Source of the DNA: Sandarakinorhabdus sp.
GTDB lineage: Bacteria > Pseudomonadota > Alphaproteobacteria > Sphingomonadales > Sphingomonadaceae
NCBI GenBank assembly: GCA_025458465.1
Contig: JALOSK010000164.1
Span: 1-7,170 of the forward strand
Length of the DNA: 7,170 nucleotides
Direction of reading: 5' to 3'
The stretch's first letter is position 1; each line of letters starts with the position of its first letter. The notes under the pieces are model-generated. The model made no database searches. It was not told the origin of the DNA and was given only the letters and a program-made list of their open reading frames with translations. This document shows, piece by piece, positions 1-5,208 of the stretch. A program made the translations under genes and the position numbers.

Positions 1-1
1 G

Positions 2-73
2 ATCATCCCCACCTTCAAGCGCCTCTACAACATCCGCGACGGCATCACCGTGGAAGAACGCCAGGCGGCGTGA
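2..73 (+). CDS. 3' end of an unrecognised gene (partial)
   Basis: The reading frame beginning at base 2 gives 23 residues, starting IIPTFKRLYN and ending VEERQAA, then TGA at 71-73. Its composition (mixed charged and hydrophobic residues, no Arg/Ser/Pro-rich shadow look) is much more protein-like than the other two forward frames, so I take it as the C-terminus of a gene that starts left of the window. I do not recognise the family. It is in the same frame as the downstream TrkA-C remnant but separated from it by the stop codon, and the peptide does not resemble an RCK_N domain, so it is probably a different gene. Confidence 0.4.
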   Translation: MIPTFKRLYNIRDGITVEERQAA

Positions 74-91
74 AACTGCCGTCGTTCGAAC

Positions 92-358
92 ATGCGCAGT
101 GCATCGGGTTGGCAATGGGTGTTACGCGAACTGCTTGAGGATTGTTGCGCGCACATCAAGACCCGCGCACCCTCAGAGCTCGCCGGCCACACGCTGGCGG
201 AATGGGAACTGCGAACCAAGTACGGCGTCACGATTGTCGGCATCAAGCGCCCGCGCGAGGACTTCACCTATGCACGGCCGGAAACCCGGGTGGACAGGGA
301 CGATCTGCTGATCGTCTCGGGCCGCGCCCTTGTAGAGCGGTTCGCGGCGCTGGATTGA
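92..358 (+). pseudogene. TrkA-type RCK_C domain remnant (N-terminally truncated)
   Basis: Residues about 22-88 read as the C-terminal RCK_C (TrkA-C) domain of a potassium-uptake regulator: TRAPSELAGHTLAE, then KYGVTIVGIKRP, then TYARPETRVDRDDLLIVSG, ending ERFAALD. The pattern A/G-x-TLxE...YGVxxVxIKR...PxTxxxxxDxLxVxG is typical of the family. Intact TrkA/KtrA proteins are about 220 residues, with an NAD-binding RCK_N domain first. Here the frame is closed by a TGA at 71-73 and no RCK_N sequence is visible, so the protein is at most 88 residues. The ATG at 92 has no convincing ribosome binding site and may not be a true start; residues 1-20 are probably non-native or eroded. Domain identity is fairly sure. 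That this is a broken gene rather than a small standalone RCK_C protein is inference. Confidence 0.6.
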
Positions 359-365
359 AATGCTA

Positions 366-382
366 GAGCGCGCATTGCGCTC
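366..382. other. Short hairpin after the TrkA-C remnant
   Basis: A perfect 6-bp inverted repeat, GAGCGC-GCATT-GCGCTC, begins 8 bases after the stop of the RCK_C remnant. There is no T-run after it on either strand, so it is not a standard intrinsic terminator. A second, weaker stem (TCGCC-ttttat-GGCGA, 401-416) lies just downstream. Either could be a transcription end or recombination scar; neither is well supported. Confidence 0.3.
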
Positions 383-472
383 CTTGAACGCGGGAGCATG
401 TCGCCTTTTATGGCGATGGCGTTGACCAGCGTACATCGCATGGCGAGGGGCCTCAATTATTCTGTCGGCTAA

Positions 473-503
473 GATTTTCGCGCATTTCAGATACGTGAAA
501 ATC
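473..503. promoter_or_regulatory. Operator-like 31-bp dyad 1 (upstream of the -35)
   Basis: An imperfect palindrome centred on base 488, with 12 of 15 arm positions complementary. The outer arms GATTTTC (473-479) and GAAAATC (497-503) match perfectly. The inner arms are CGCATTT and AGATACG around a single central base. It shares 23 of 31 bases with dyad 2 at 527-557 and lies directly upstream of the predicted -35 box of the AbiEi/HipA fusion gene. It is probably a binding site for that protein's N-terminal DNA-binding domain (inference). Confidence 0.7.
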
Positions 504-504
504 C

Positions 505-533
505 TTGCGCGACGAGCTGAAAAAGAGATTAAT
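505..533 (+). promoter_or_regulatory. Predicted sigma70-type promoter of the AbiEi-HipA fusion gene
   Basis: The -35 element TTGCGC (505-510) is separated by 17 bp from the -10 element ATTAAT (528-533). The -35 matches the consensus at the TTG only; the -10 matches four of six positions. Transcription would begin near base 540. The promoter lies between two copies of a 31-bp dyad, and the -10 is inside the second, an arrangement suited to direct repression by the gene product. Confidence 0.45.
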
Positions 534-557
534 GCGCATCTGAGATGCGGGATAATC
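527..557. promoter_or_regulatory. Operator-like 31-bp dyad 2 (covers -10 and first ATG)
   Basis: An imperfect palindrome centred on base 542. Its core is the perfect 15-bp CGCATCT-g-AGATGCG (535-549), flanked at the outer edges by GATTA (527-531) and TAATC (553-557), giving 12 of 15 arm positions complementary. It matches dyad 1 at 23 of 31 positions, with centres exactly 54 bp apart, about five helical turns, so both sites would face roughly the same side of the DNA. It overlaps the predicted -10 box, the likely transcription start and the possible ATG at 545. Confidence 0.75.
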
Positions 558-559
558 GG

Positions 560-2458
560 ATGGCTCTTCATCTGGTCGGTGAGACGATAGACGCCAAACG
601 TGCGCATCAGCGCGCGCAGGCTGGTGATTTGATCCAGCTCGTGCGCGGCGTCTATGTTGAGAACCAGGGGGACATCGAGGCGACCATCCTCGGCCATGCG
701 GTCCGGATCGCGCACTATCTCTATCCCAACGCCTATCTGTCGTCGGCAAGTGCCGTTCTATTGGCGCCGACGCCTGATGGACGGTTATTCATCAGCGGCC
801 GCCGCAACCAACGCACACGGCTGCGGACGCTCGAGATCATCCAGAACGAAGCGCCGAAGCATCCATCGACGGCGATCGCTGTCATCGGCGACGACCTGGG
901 CGAGTTGCGCATCGACGCTTCAACGCCGCGCCAGCGCTTTCTTGAAGCGTTCCGTCTGCGCAGCGAACATGCGAGCGCGGTTACCGTCGACATGCGTGCG
1001 CTCATGGCGGCGCGTCTGGTGGAAGAACATGGGACGCCCCAGGCTGCAGCCGACGCCGTCTGGGCGCTGGCGCGCGAGAACTTATGGTATCGTGAAGGTG
1101 AGAGCGCCGAACGCTTCCTGCTGGCACAGCCGGGCGTCGCCAAGGCGCCGGTCAACAAGGCGGCGCTCGATCTCCTCGTCGCCTGGCACGGTGAACCGCT
1201 CGGTCGGCTGACCCACGATGGCTTCGAATGGCGCTGGAAGCCGGGGCGTCGAACCGGACCGAGCCTCGTGCGCGAGACCACGCCGGGCAAGCTGCCGGCC
1301 TTCATTGAATCGCTGTTGCCCGAGGGCTGGCTGGCGCAGGTTCTCCAGGAGCGCGATGAACGCGAGACGCTCCGGCGCGGACGGCGATATATGTCGAACA
1401 TCGTCATCGTTCAGGGTCGGAAGGAACTGGCGGCGCTGCCTGCCGATATTCTTACGACAACACTGGCTGGACACATCGACGCCGGTCGCTTCACGGGCCG
1501 TTACGCCGGTCCGGCGCGGGGCGAGATCGAGGAGACCTTTGAGCAGAACCTGGCGCGCATCTTCGCGCGGGCGGAAACGCCGCGCCTCTCCGGCGTCCAG
1601 ATCAAGGCGCCGATGAGCCTGATGCCTGATGGCGCCCTCGTGCCGGCCATCGATCAGCCGTTCACTCACATCCTCAAGCCCGCTGGCACGGCAGGCTTCG
1701 AGACGTTGCCGTTGGTCGAGTGGCTTTGCCTGGAGCTTGGCCGCTCAGCCGGGTTCGATGTGCCCCACGCCGCGCTGCTGGAAATGCCCGATGGCATGTC
1801 GCCGGCCCTGGTTGTCGAGCGGTTCGACATTCGCCGCGGGTCGGCGGATCGCCGGCGTCTGGCGATGGAGGACTTCTGCTCCATTCTCAATCTTCCCGCA
1901 TCCGCCAAATATGACGGCACGATCGAGCGGATGGCGCGCGGCCTGCGACCGCTGTCCACTGATCCCGCTACTGATCTTGACACACTGTTCCGCCGAGCCG
2001 TGTTTGCATGGCTGATCGCAGATGGCGATATGCACCTCAAGAACCTTGCCGTGCTCAAGATCGCCGAGGCGGATGCCAAGGCCTTCACGAGCGTTCGCTT
2101 CGCGCCGCTCTACGACGCCGTCACCACGCGTGTATTCCCAGGGTTGGCAGGCGATCGCATGGCGCTGAAGTTGAATGGCAAGGATGACCGTCTGACGCGG
2201 AAGGATTTCCTTGCGCTGGCGCGGACAATCGGGCTGTCAGCCGGTGACGGCGAGACTGCGATCGCGGACCTGACTGCACGGGTCGCCGATCGGGTGCAAG
2301 GGCTTCAACTGCCCGCCTTTGCGGCCGGGACTGAGGCCGCCAAAACAGCACTGGAGAAGGTGATTGCCTTGGTACAGCATGATGGCTCAGATGAACCCGT
2401 CGGAAGCCAGCCAATGCGGCGCGCGCCGCTCTCTCACTGCAAATCAGCGGAGGATTGA
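560..2458 (+). CDS. AbiEi-like antitoxin domain fused to HipA-family kinase
   Basis: A predicted 632-residue protein, numbered from ATG 560. Residues about 1-45 look like a winged helix ending in LVRGVYV (27-33). Residues 50-185 resemble the AbiEi antitoxin/regulator fold (YLYPNAYLSSASAVLLAP, then LFISGRRNQRTRL). From about 205 a complete HipA kinase follows: N-subdomain HGEPLG (210-215) and FIESLLPEG (248-256); glycine-rich loop SGVQIK (344-349); ATP-contacting Lys373 in HILKP; ERFD (420-423); EDF (437-439); catalytic loop GDMHLKN with Asp490, His492 and Asn495; metal-binding Asp519 in LYDAV. All catalytic residues are present, so a Ser/Thr kinase toxin activity is plausible. Canonical HipA is about 440 residues and pairs with a separate HipB; here there is no hipB gene and about 190 extra N-terminal residues. 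ATG 545 would give 637 residues but lies inside dyad 2; ATG 560 clears it and follows GCGGGA (548-552). The serine that canonical HipA autophosphorylates in its loop seems replaced by Arg (PRLSG). The last 27 or so residues look unlike the family and may be acquired. Domain calls are by eye. Confidence 0.85.
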   Translation: MALHLVGETIDAKRAHQRAQAGDLIQLVRGVYVENQGDIEATILGHAVRIAHYLYPNAYLSSASAVLLAPTPDGRLFISGRRNQRTRLRTLEIIQNEAPKHPSTAIAVIGDDLGELRIDASTPRQRFLEAFRLRSEHASAVTVDMRALMAARLVEEHGTPQAAADAVWALARENLWYREGESAERFLLAQPGVAKAPVNKAALDLLVAWHGEPLGRLTHDGFEWRWKPGRRTGPSLVRETTPGKLPAFIESLLPEGWLAQVLQERDERETLRRGRRYMSNIVIVQGRKELAALPADILTTTLAGHIDAGRFTGRYAGPARGEIEETFEQNLARIFARAETPRLSGVQIKAPMSLMPDGALVPAIDQPFTHILKPAGTAGFETLPLVEWLCLELGRSAGFDVPHAALLEMPDGMSPALVVERFDIRRGSADRRRLAMEDFCSILNLPASAKYDGTIERMARGLRPLSTDPATDLDTLFRRAVFAWLIADGDMHLKNLAVLKIAEADAKAFTSVRFAPLYDAVTTRVFPGLAGDRMALKLNGKDDRLTRKDFLALARTIGLSAGDGETAIADLTARVADRVQGLQLPAFAAGTEAAKTALEKVIALVQHDGSDEPVGSQPMRRAPLSHCKSAED

Positions 2459-2550
2459 ATCTCAATCGGCCGAGCACGCTCCGTCCAGCGACCGGTTCCA
2501 ATGTGCCAGACAGTGGCGACCAAGATATCGTTGCGCTCCTTGTCGAATCC
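2437..2550 (-). pseudogene. Possible decayed coding fragment, antisense to the hipA 3' end
   Basis: On the - strand, from base 2550 down to a TGA at 2434-2436, one frame reads 38 protein-like residues including GFDKERNDILVATVWH and TGRWTERARPIEIQ. No start codon or convincing upstream continuation is visible, and the frame runs into the last 22 bases of the HipA-fusion gene. I do not recognise the family. It could be the tail of a gene broken by a recombination event that also gave the HipA protein its unusual C-terminus, or a chance open frame. Confidence 0.2.
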
Positions 2551-2796
2551 GGCCGGTGACGGTCCTTTTTGCGGCGGTTGTAGATGGAGCCGATGCGCGA
2601 AAATCGGGTTCAAAATCGGAATAGGGGTCGATAGATGCCGAAACGGCGAAAAAAATTTCGCGCTGATTTCGTCAATGATTTCAATAGCGCGATTAACTGA
2701 CGGGCCATGGGCCGGGCTGCCGCACCTGTTTTCAGAAATAATGCAAACGAAATCAGAGGGTTATGAGGGTTTTGAACAATCGAGTGGGAGTGACGG
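2459..2796. other. Intergenic region between converging hipA-fusion and greB
   Basis: This 338-bp stretch holds the 3' ends of two converging genes and no gene I can support. It is more AT-rich than its flanks between about 2600 and 2790. Visible structure: AAAATCGG twice (2600-2607, 2612-2619); a perfect GCGAAA-aaaa-TTTCGC dyad (2646-2661); CGCGCT (2659-2664) complementary to AGCGCG (2686-2691) across a 21-nt loop; GAGGGTT twice, 9 bp apart (2756-2762, 2765-2771); and GTGAC-g-GTCAC (2790-2800) running into the greB stop. None has the GC stem plus T-run of a clear intrinsic terminator. The A-rich dyad at 2646-2661 is the nearest candidate for a bidirectional one. Confidence 0.5.
2646..2661. 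other. A-rich perfect dyad between converging genes
   Basis: GCGAAA and TTTCGC form a perfect inverted repeat around four A residues, followed by CGCGCT, which can pair with AGCGCG at 2686-2691. The position between two converging 3' ends fits a weak bidirectional terminator or a protein-binding site. The stem has only three GC pairs, so confidence as a terminator is low. Confidence 0.3.
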
Positions 2797-3273
2797 TCAC
2801 GGCCAGGTGATGGCCATGATCTCCCAGTTCTTTTCCCCCGCGGGCAGCCGCACGCTGCGCACATCCCCCGCGCGCGCGCCGCGCAGGGCGCGGGCGATGG
2901 GCGCGCTCCAGCCGATCAGGCCGCTTGCCGCATCCTGTTCGTCGTCGCCCACCAGGGTGATGGTGCGGCGGTTGTCGTCATCATCGGCAATCTCGACGGT
3001 GCAGCCGAACAGCACCTTGTCGCGCTCCGTCTGGCGAGCTGGATCGATCACGCGCGCCGCGGCCATGCGCTTTGCAAGATGCGCCAGTTCCCGATCAATC
3101 TCGCGCAGGCGCTTGCGGCCATAGAGATAATCGCCATTCTCGCTGCGGTCGCCATTGCCTGCGGCCCAGCGCACCACCTCCACCATCTGTGGCCGTTCCG
3201 TGTGCAGCAGATGATCGTATCGCGCCCGCATGGTCGCCATGCCGGCCGGTGTGATGGGGTTGCCGTCTGTCAC
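2797..3273 (-). CDS. greB: Transcript cleavage factor GreB
   Basis: A 158-residue protein of normal Gre-factor length. GreA/GreB enter the RNA polymerase secondary channel and stimulate cleavage of the backtracked transcript. Residues 1-75 form the N-terminal coiled-coil finger, with the tip motif GDRSENGDYLYG (41-52) carrying acidic Asp42 and Glu45, which match the metal-coordinating tip residues of the family. The following RKRLREIDREL is characteristic of GreB rather than GreA. Residues 88-158 form the FKBP-like C-terminal domain (LVGDDEQDA, then GWSAPIARALRGARAGD, ending WEIMAITW). It starts with GTG (3273-3271), which overlaps the TGA of the upstream photolyase gene in the tetranucleotide GTGA, and only a weak GGA lies ahead of it. 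Translation is therefore probably coupled to the photolyase and both share a transcript. No promoter of its own was seen. Confidence 0.93.
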   Translation of the reverse strand: MTDGNPITPAGMATMRARYDHLLHTERPQMVEVVRWAAGNGDRSENGDYLYGRKRLREIDRELAHLAKRMAAARVIDPARQTERDKVLFGCTVEIADDDDNRRTITLVGDDEQDAASGLIGWSAPIARALRGARAGDVRSVRLPAGEKNWEIMAITWP

Positions 3274-4778
3274 AGATCCAACTGGCCCTGCATGGTTTCG
3301 GCGGGCTTCTTGCGGCGACCTTCGGTGGAAGGCAAGCCGGCGCGGCGGCTGCCATGGCGGGCCACGATGGCGCGCGCCGGCGCGGCGTGGGCGGGATCGC
3401 GGCGCAGCGCGGTGATGGCGGCCTTGGCCTCGCGCGCGGCCTGTTCATGGTTCACCAGCGGGGCGGGATAGGCCACCGGCGCCGGCGCTTTCCACGGTTC
3501 ATGCACGAACGGCGTTGGCAGCGCGGCAAGTTCCGGCACCCAGCGCCGGATGAAATCACCATCCGCGTCCTGATCCAGCCCCTGTTTCACCGGGTTGTAG
3601 ATGCGCGGGATGTTGGTGCCGGTGGTGCCCGATTGCATCTGCACCTGCGCCCAGTGGATGCCCGGCTCATAATCGGTGAACAGCCGGGCCAGCACCGCGC
3701 CCGATTGCCGCCAGTCCAGCCGCAGGTGGTAACTCGCCACCGCCATCACCATCGCCCGCATGCGGAAATTCAGCCAGCCGGTGGCGGCAAGGCTCCTCAT
3801 GCAGGCATCCACGAACGGCCAGCCGGTGCGCCCCTGTGCCCAGGCCGCCAGCCGCGCTTCAGTCCCTTCGGTGTTCGGGGCGGGCAGGCCGGCATAGGCC
3901 GGGTGCAGGCAGCGCGCCTCCAGCCAGGGCGCGTCCTCCAGTTTCTGGATGAAGTGGCAATGCCAGTGCAGCCGGCTGATGAAGCTGTCGATGGACCGGG
4001 TGAACTGCACGTCACCCGCCGCCTTCCAGCGCGCGCGGGCCGCCAGCGCGGCCTGATACGCCTCCCGCATCGAGATTGTGCCCAGCGCGAGGTGCGGCGA
4101 CAGGCGCGAACAGTGATCGGCGCCCGTGTCCGGCGCGGACATGGCGGCGCGATAGGGGCGGCCACGTTCGGCAAGGAAGCCTTTCAACAATGCCAGCCCT
4201 TCGCGCCGTCCGCCCGGCTGCCGGCCGGGGCAGGGATCATCGGCAAGGCCCAGTGCGGCGGCGTCGGGCAGCGCATTGCCTGCCACATCGGCCATCGGGA
4301 TGCTGGCCGGTGCCGGCAGGCGGGGGCTGCGCATCATCGCCTCCCACCGCGCCGCCCAGCCGTTGCGATTGTTCAGCGCCCGCCACACGCCGTGCTGGCG
4401 GGTTTCGTGCATCGGCACGCCCGCAGCCTTGGCCCAGCGCCGCACCGCCTTGTCGCGCGTGAAGCTCCACAGATTGCCGGTTTCCTCATGGGCGTGGATG
4501 GCGGTGATGCCGTGCGCGGTGTGCAGATCGTGCAGCACCTGAACAGCATCGCCCACACGCACCACCAGCCGCCCGCCGCGCGCGGCGAGGCTGCGATCCA
4601 GATCGGCCAGACTTTCGGCCAGAAATGCAAACTGCCGAGCGCTGCAGTCGGGCTGCCGCCACTGTTCCGGCTCGACGATATGGAGCGGCAGCACCGCCCG
4701 TCCGCTGGCGCAGGCGGCCATCAGCGGCGCATGATCATGCACCCGCAAATCGCGCTTGAACCAGACAATCTCCATCAT
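3270..4778 (-). CDS. Cryptochrome/DNA photolyase family flavoprotein
   Basis: A 502-residue protein. Residues 3-130 are the alpha/beta photolyase N-terminal domain (EIVWFKRDLRVHDHAPL at 3-19, then HIVEPEQW and FAFLAESLADLD). Residues about 200-480 are the helical FAD-binding domain: SRLSPHLALGTIS (224-236), RLHWHCHFIQKLEDAPW (269-285), TGWPFVDACMRSL (318-330), GWLNFRMRAM (334-343) and RIYNPVKQGLD (392-402), followed by DGDFIRRWVPEL. Family members repair UV pyrimidine dimers using blue light or act as light sensors. In E. coli-type photolyase the segment before the RIxNP motif reads WQWAAGTGTD; here it is VQMQSGTTGTN, so the flavin-proximal tryptophan of the classical electron-transfer triad appears absent. 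This places it in a distinct subgroup, and whether it repairs CPDs, 6-4 products or signals cannot be told. ATG 4778 and the adjacent ATG 4775 are both possible starts; the frame stays open further upstream, but that part only shadows the divergent gene. greB follows with a 4-base overlap. Confidence 0.9.
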   Translation of the reverse strand: MMEIVWFKRDLRVHDHAPLMAACASGRAVLPLHIVEPEQWRQPDCSARQFAFLAESLADLDRSLAARGGRLVVRVGDAVQVLHDLHTAHGITAIHAHEETGNLWSFTRDKAVRRWAKAAGVPMHETRQHGVWRALNNRNGWAARWEAMMRSPRLPAPASIPMADVAGNALPDAAALGLADDPCPGRQPGGRREGLALLKGFLAERGRPYRAAMSAPDTGADHCSRLSPHLALGTISMREAYQAALAARARWKAAGDVQFTRSIDSFISRLHWHCHFIQKLEDAPWLEARCLHPAYAGLPAPNTEGTEARLAAWAQGRTGWPFVDACMRSLAATGWLNFRMRAMVMAVASYHLRLDWRQSGAVLARLFTDYEPGIHWAQVQMQSGTTGTNIPRIYNPVKQGLDQDADGDFIRRWVPELAALPTPFVHEPWKAPAPVAYPAPLVNHEQAAREAKAAITALRRDPAHAAPARAIVARHGSRRAGLPSTEGRRKKPAETMQGQLDL

Positions 4779-4828
4779 CGCGATGTAGCCGGTTTGTTCT
4801 CGTCCTGCACCGGTCAGCCTGTCGCAGC

Positions 4829-4857
4829 CGGCTTGGCAGGGCGCGCGCGGCTTGGCA
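4829..4857. repeat. Direct repeat CGGCTTGGCA in the divergent gap
   Basis: The 10-mer CGGCTTGGCA occurs at 4829-4838 and 4848-4857, start to start 19 bp (about two helical turns), just ahead of the ArsC-like gene and in the 90-bp space shared with the divergent photolyase gene. It could be a pair of regulator half-sites. It could also be a chance repeat in GC-rich DNA, and no clear promoter boxes accompany it. Confidence 0.3.
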
Positions 4858-4868
4858 TGGGTGCGGCC

Positions 4869-5207
4869 ATGATCCTTTATGGCATTCCCAATTGCGACAC
4901 GGTGAAGAAGGCGCGCGCCTTTCTGGTGGCTACCGGCAAGCGCCACGATTTCCACGATTACAAGAAGGCCGGGGTTCCGGCCGAGGCGCTGGCACGCTGG
5001 GTAGAGCGCTGGGGGTGGGAAGCGGTGCTCAATCGCGCCGGCACCACCTTCAAGGCGCTGCCAGAGGCGGACAAGGCCGGGCTTGATGCCGAAAAGGCCA
5101 TCGCGCTGATGCTGGCCAACCCCAGCATGATCAAGCGGCCGATCGTGGAGGGGGAGAATGTCGCCCTGATCGGGTTCAAGGCCGACACGTGGGCGGAGGT
5201 GCTCTGA
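4869..5207 (+). CDS. ArsC/Spx-family thioredoxin-fold protein (YffB-like)
   Basis: A 112-residue protein of the usual length for the family. It opens MILYGIPNCDTVKKA, the beta strand and active-site loop of ArsC/Spx/YffB proteins, with a single Cys9 (no CXXC). HDFHDYKKAGV (27-37), LNRAGTTFKAL (54-64) and ALMLANPSMIKRPIV (79-93) are the other family blocks. The MIKRP segment with NRAGTT fits the YffB/ArsC-like group. True arsenate reductases of this fold use glutathione and glutaredoxin, but no ars genes are nearby, so arsenate is unlikely to be the natural substrate and the function is unknown. ATG 4869 is chosen because the fold begins immediately with the first strand; ATG 4857 in the same frame would add MGAA. 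Neither has a strong ribosome binding site. It is divergent from the photolyase gene (90 bp gap) and followed after 1 nt by the EVE gene. Confidence 0.88.
   Translation: MILYGIPNCDTVKKARAFLVATGKRHDFHDYKKAGVPAEALARWVERWGWEAVLNRAGTTFKALPEADKAGLDAEKAIALMLANPSMIKRPIVEGENVALIGFKADTWAEVL
5195..5199 (+). promoter_or_regulatory. Ribosome binding site of the EVE gene
   Basis: GGAGG lies inside the last codons of the ArsC-like gene, 9 nt before ATG 5209. It is the clearest Shine-Dalgarno sequence in the window and supports that start and co-transcription of the two genes. Confidence 0.65.
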
Positions 5208-5208
5208 G

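Noticed and set aside
359..544. A separate hipB-like antitoxin gene upstream of the HipA-fusion gene
   Set aside because: No + strand frame here encodes a 70-100 residue Cro/HipB helix-turn-helix protein, and the HipB-type TATCC-N8-GGATA operator is absent; the DNA-binding part is in the fusion itself.
173..715. A 180-codon - strand open frame across the promoter and the start of the HipA-fusion gene
   Set aside because: It crosses the RCK_C remnant, the AT-rich promoter and the fusion gene antisense, with no recognisable domain; it is a shadow frame.
2601..2620. tRNA T-arm-like sequence GGGTTCAAAATC, considered as a tRNA fragment or integration site
   Set aside because: The flanking bases do not form the five-pair T stem, and no anticodon or acceptor arms are present on either strand.
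2501..3124. A 207-codon + strand open frame across the intergenic region and greB
   Set aside because: It is antisense to greB for half its length, Ser/Arg-rich, and shows no known domain.
3354..5207. A 617-codon + strand open frame covering the photolyase region
   Set aside because: Only its last 112 codons (from 4869) are protein-like and match a family; the rest is a His/Arg/Gly-rich mirror of the photolyase gene on the other strand.
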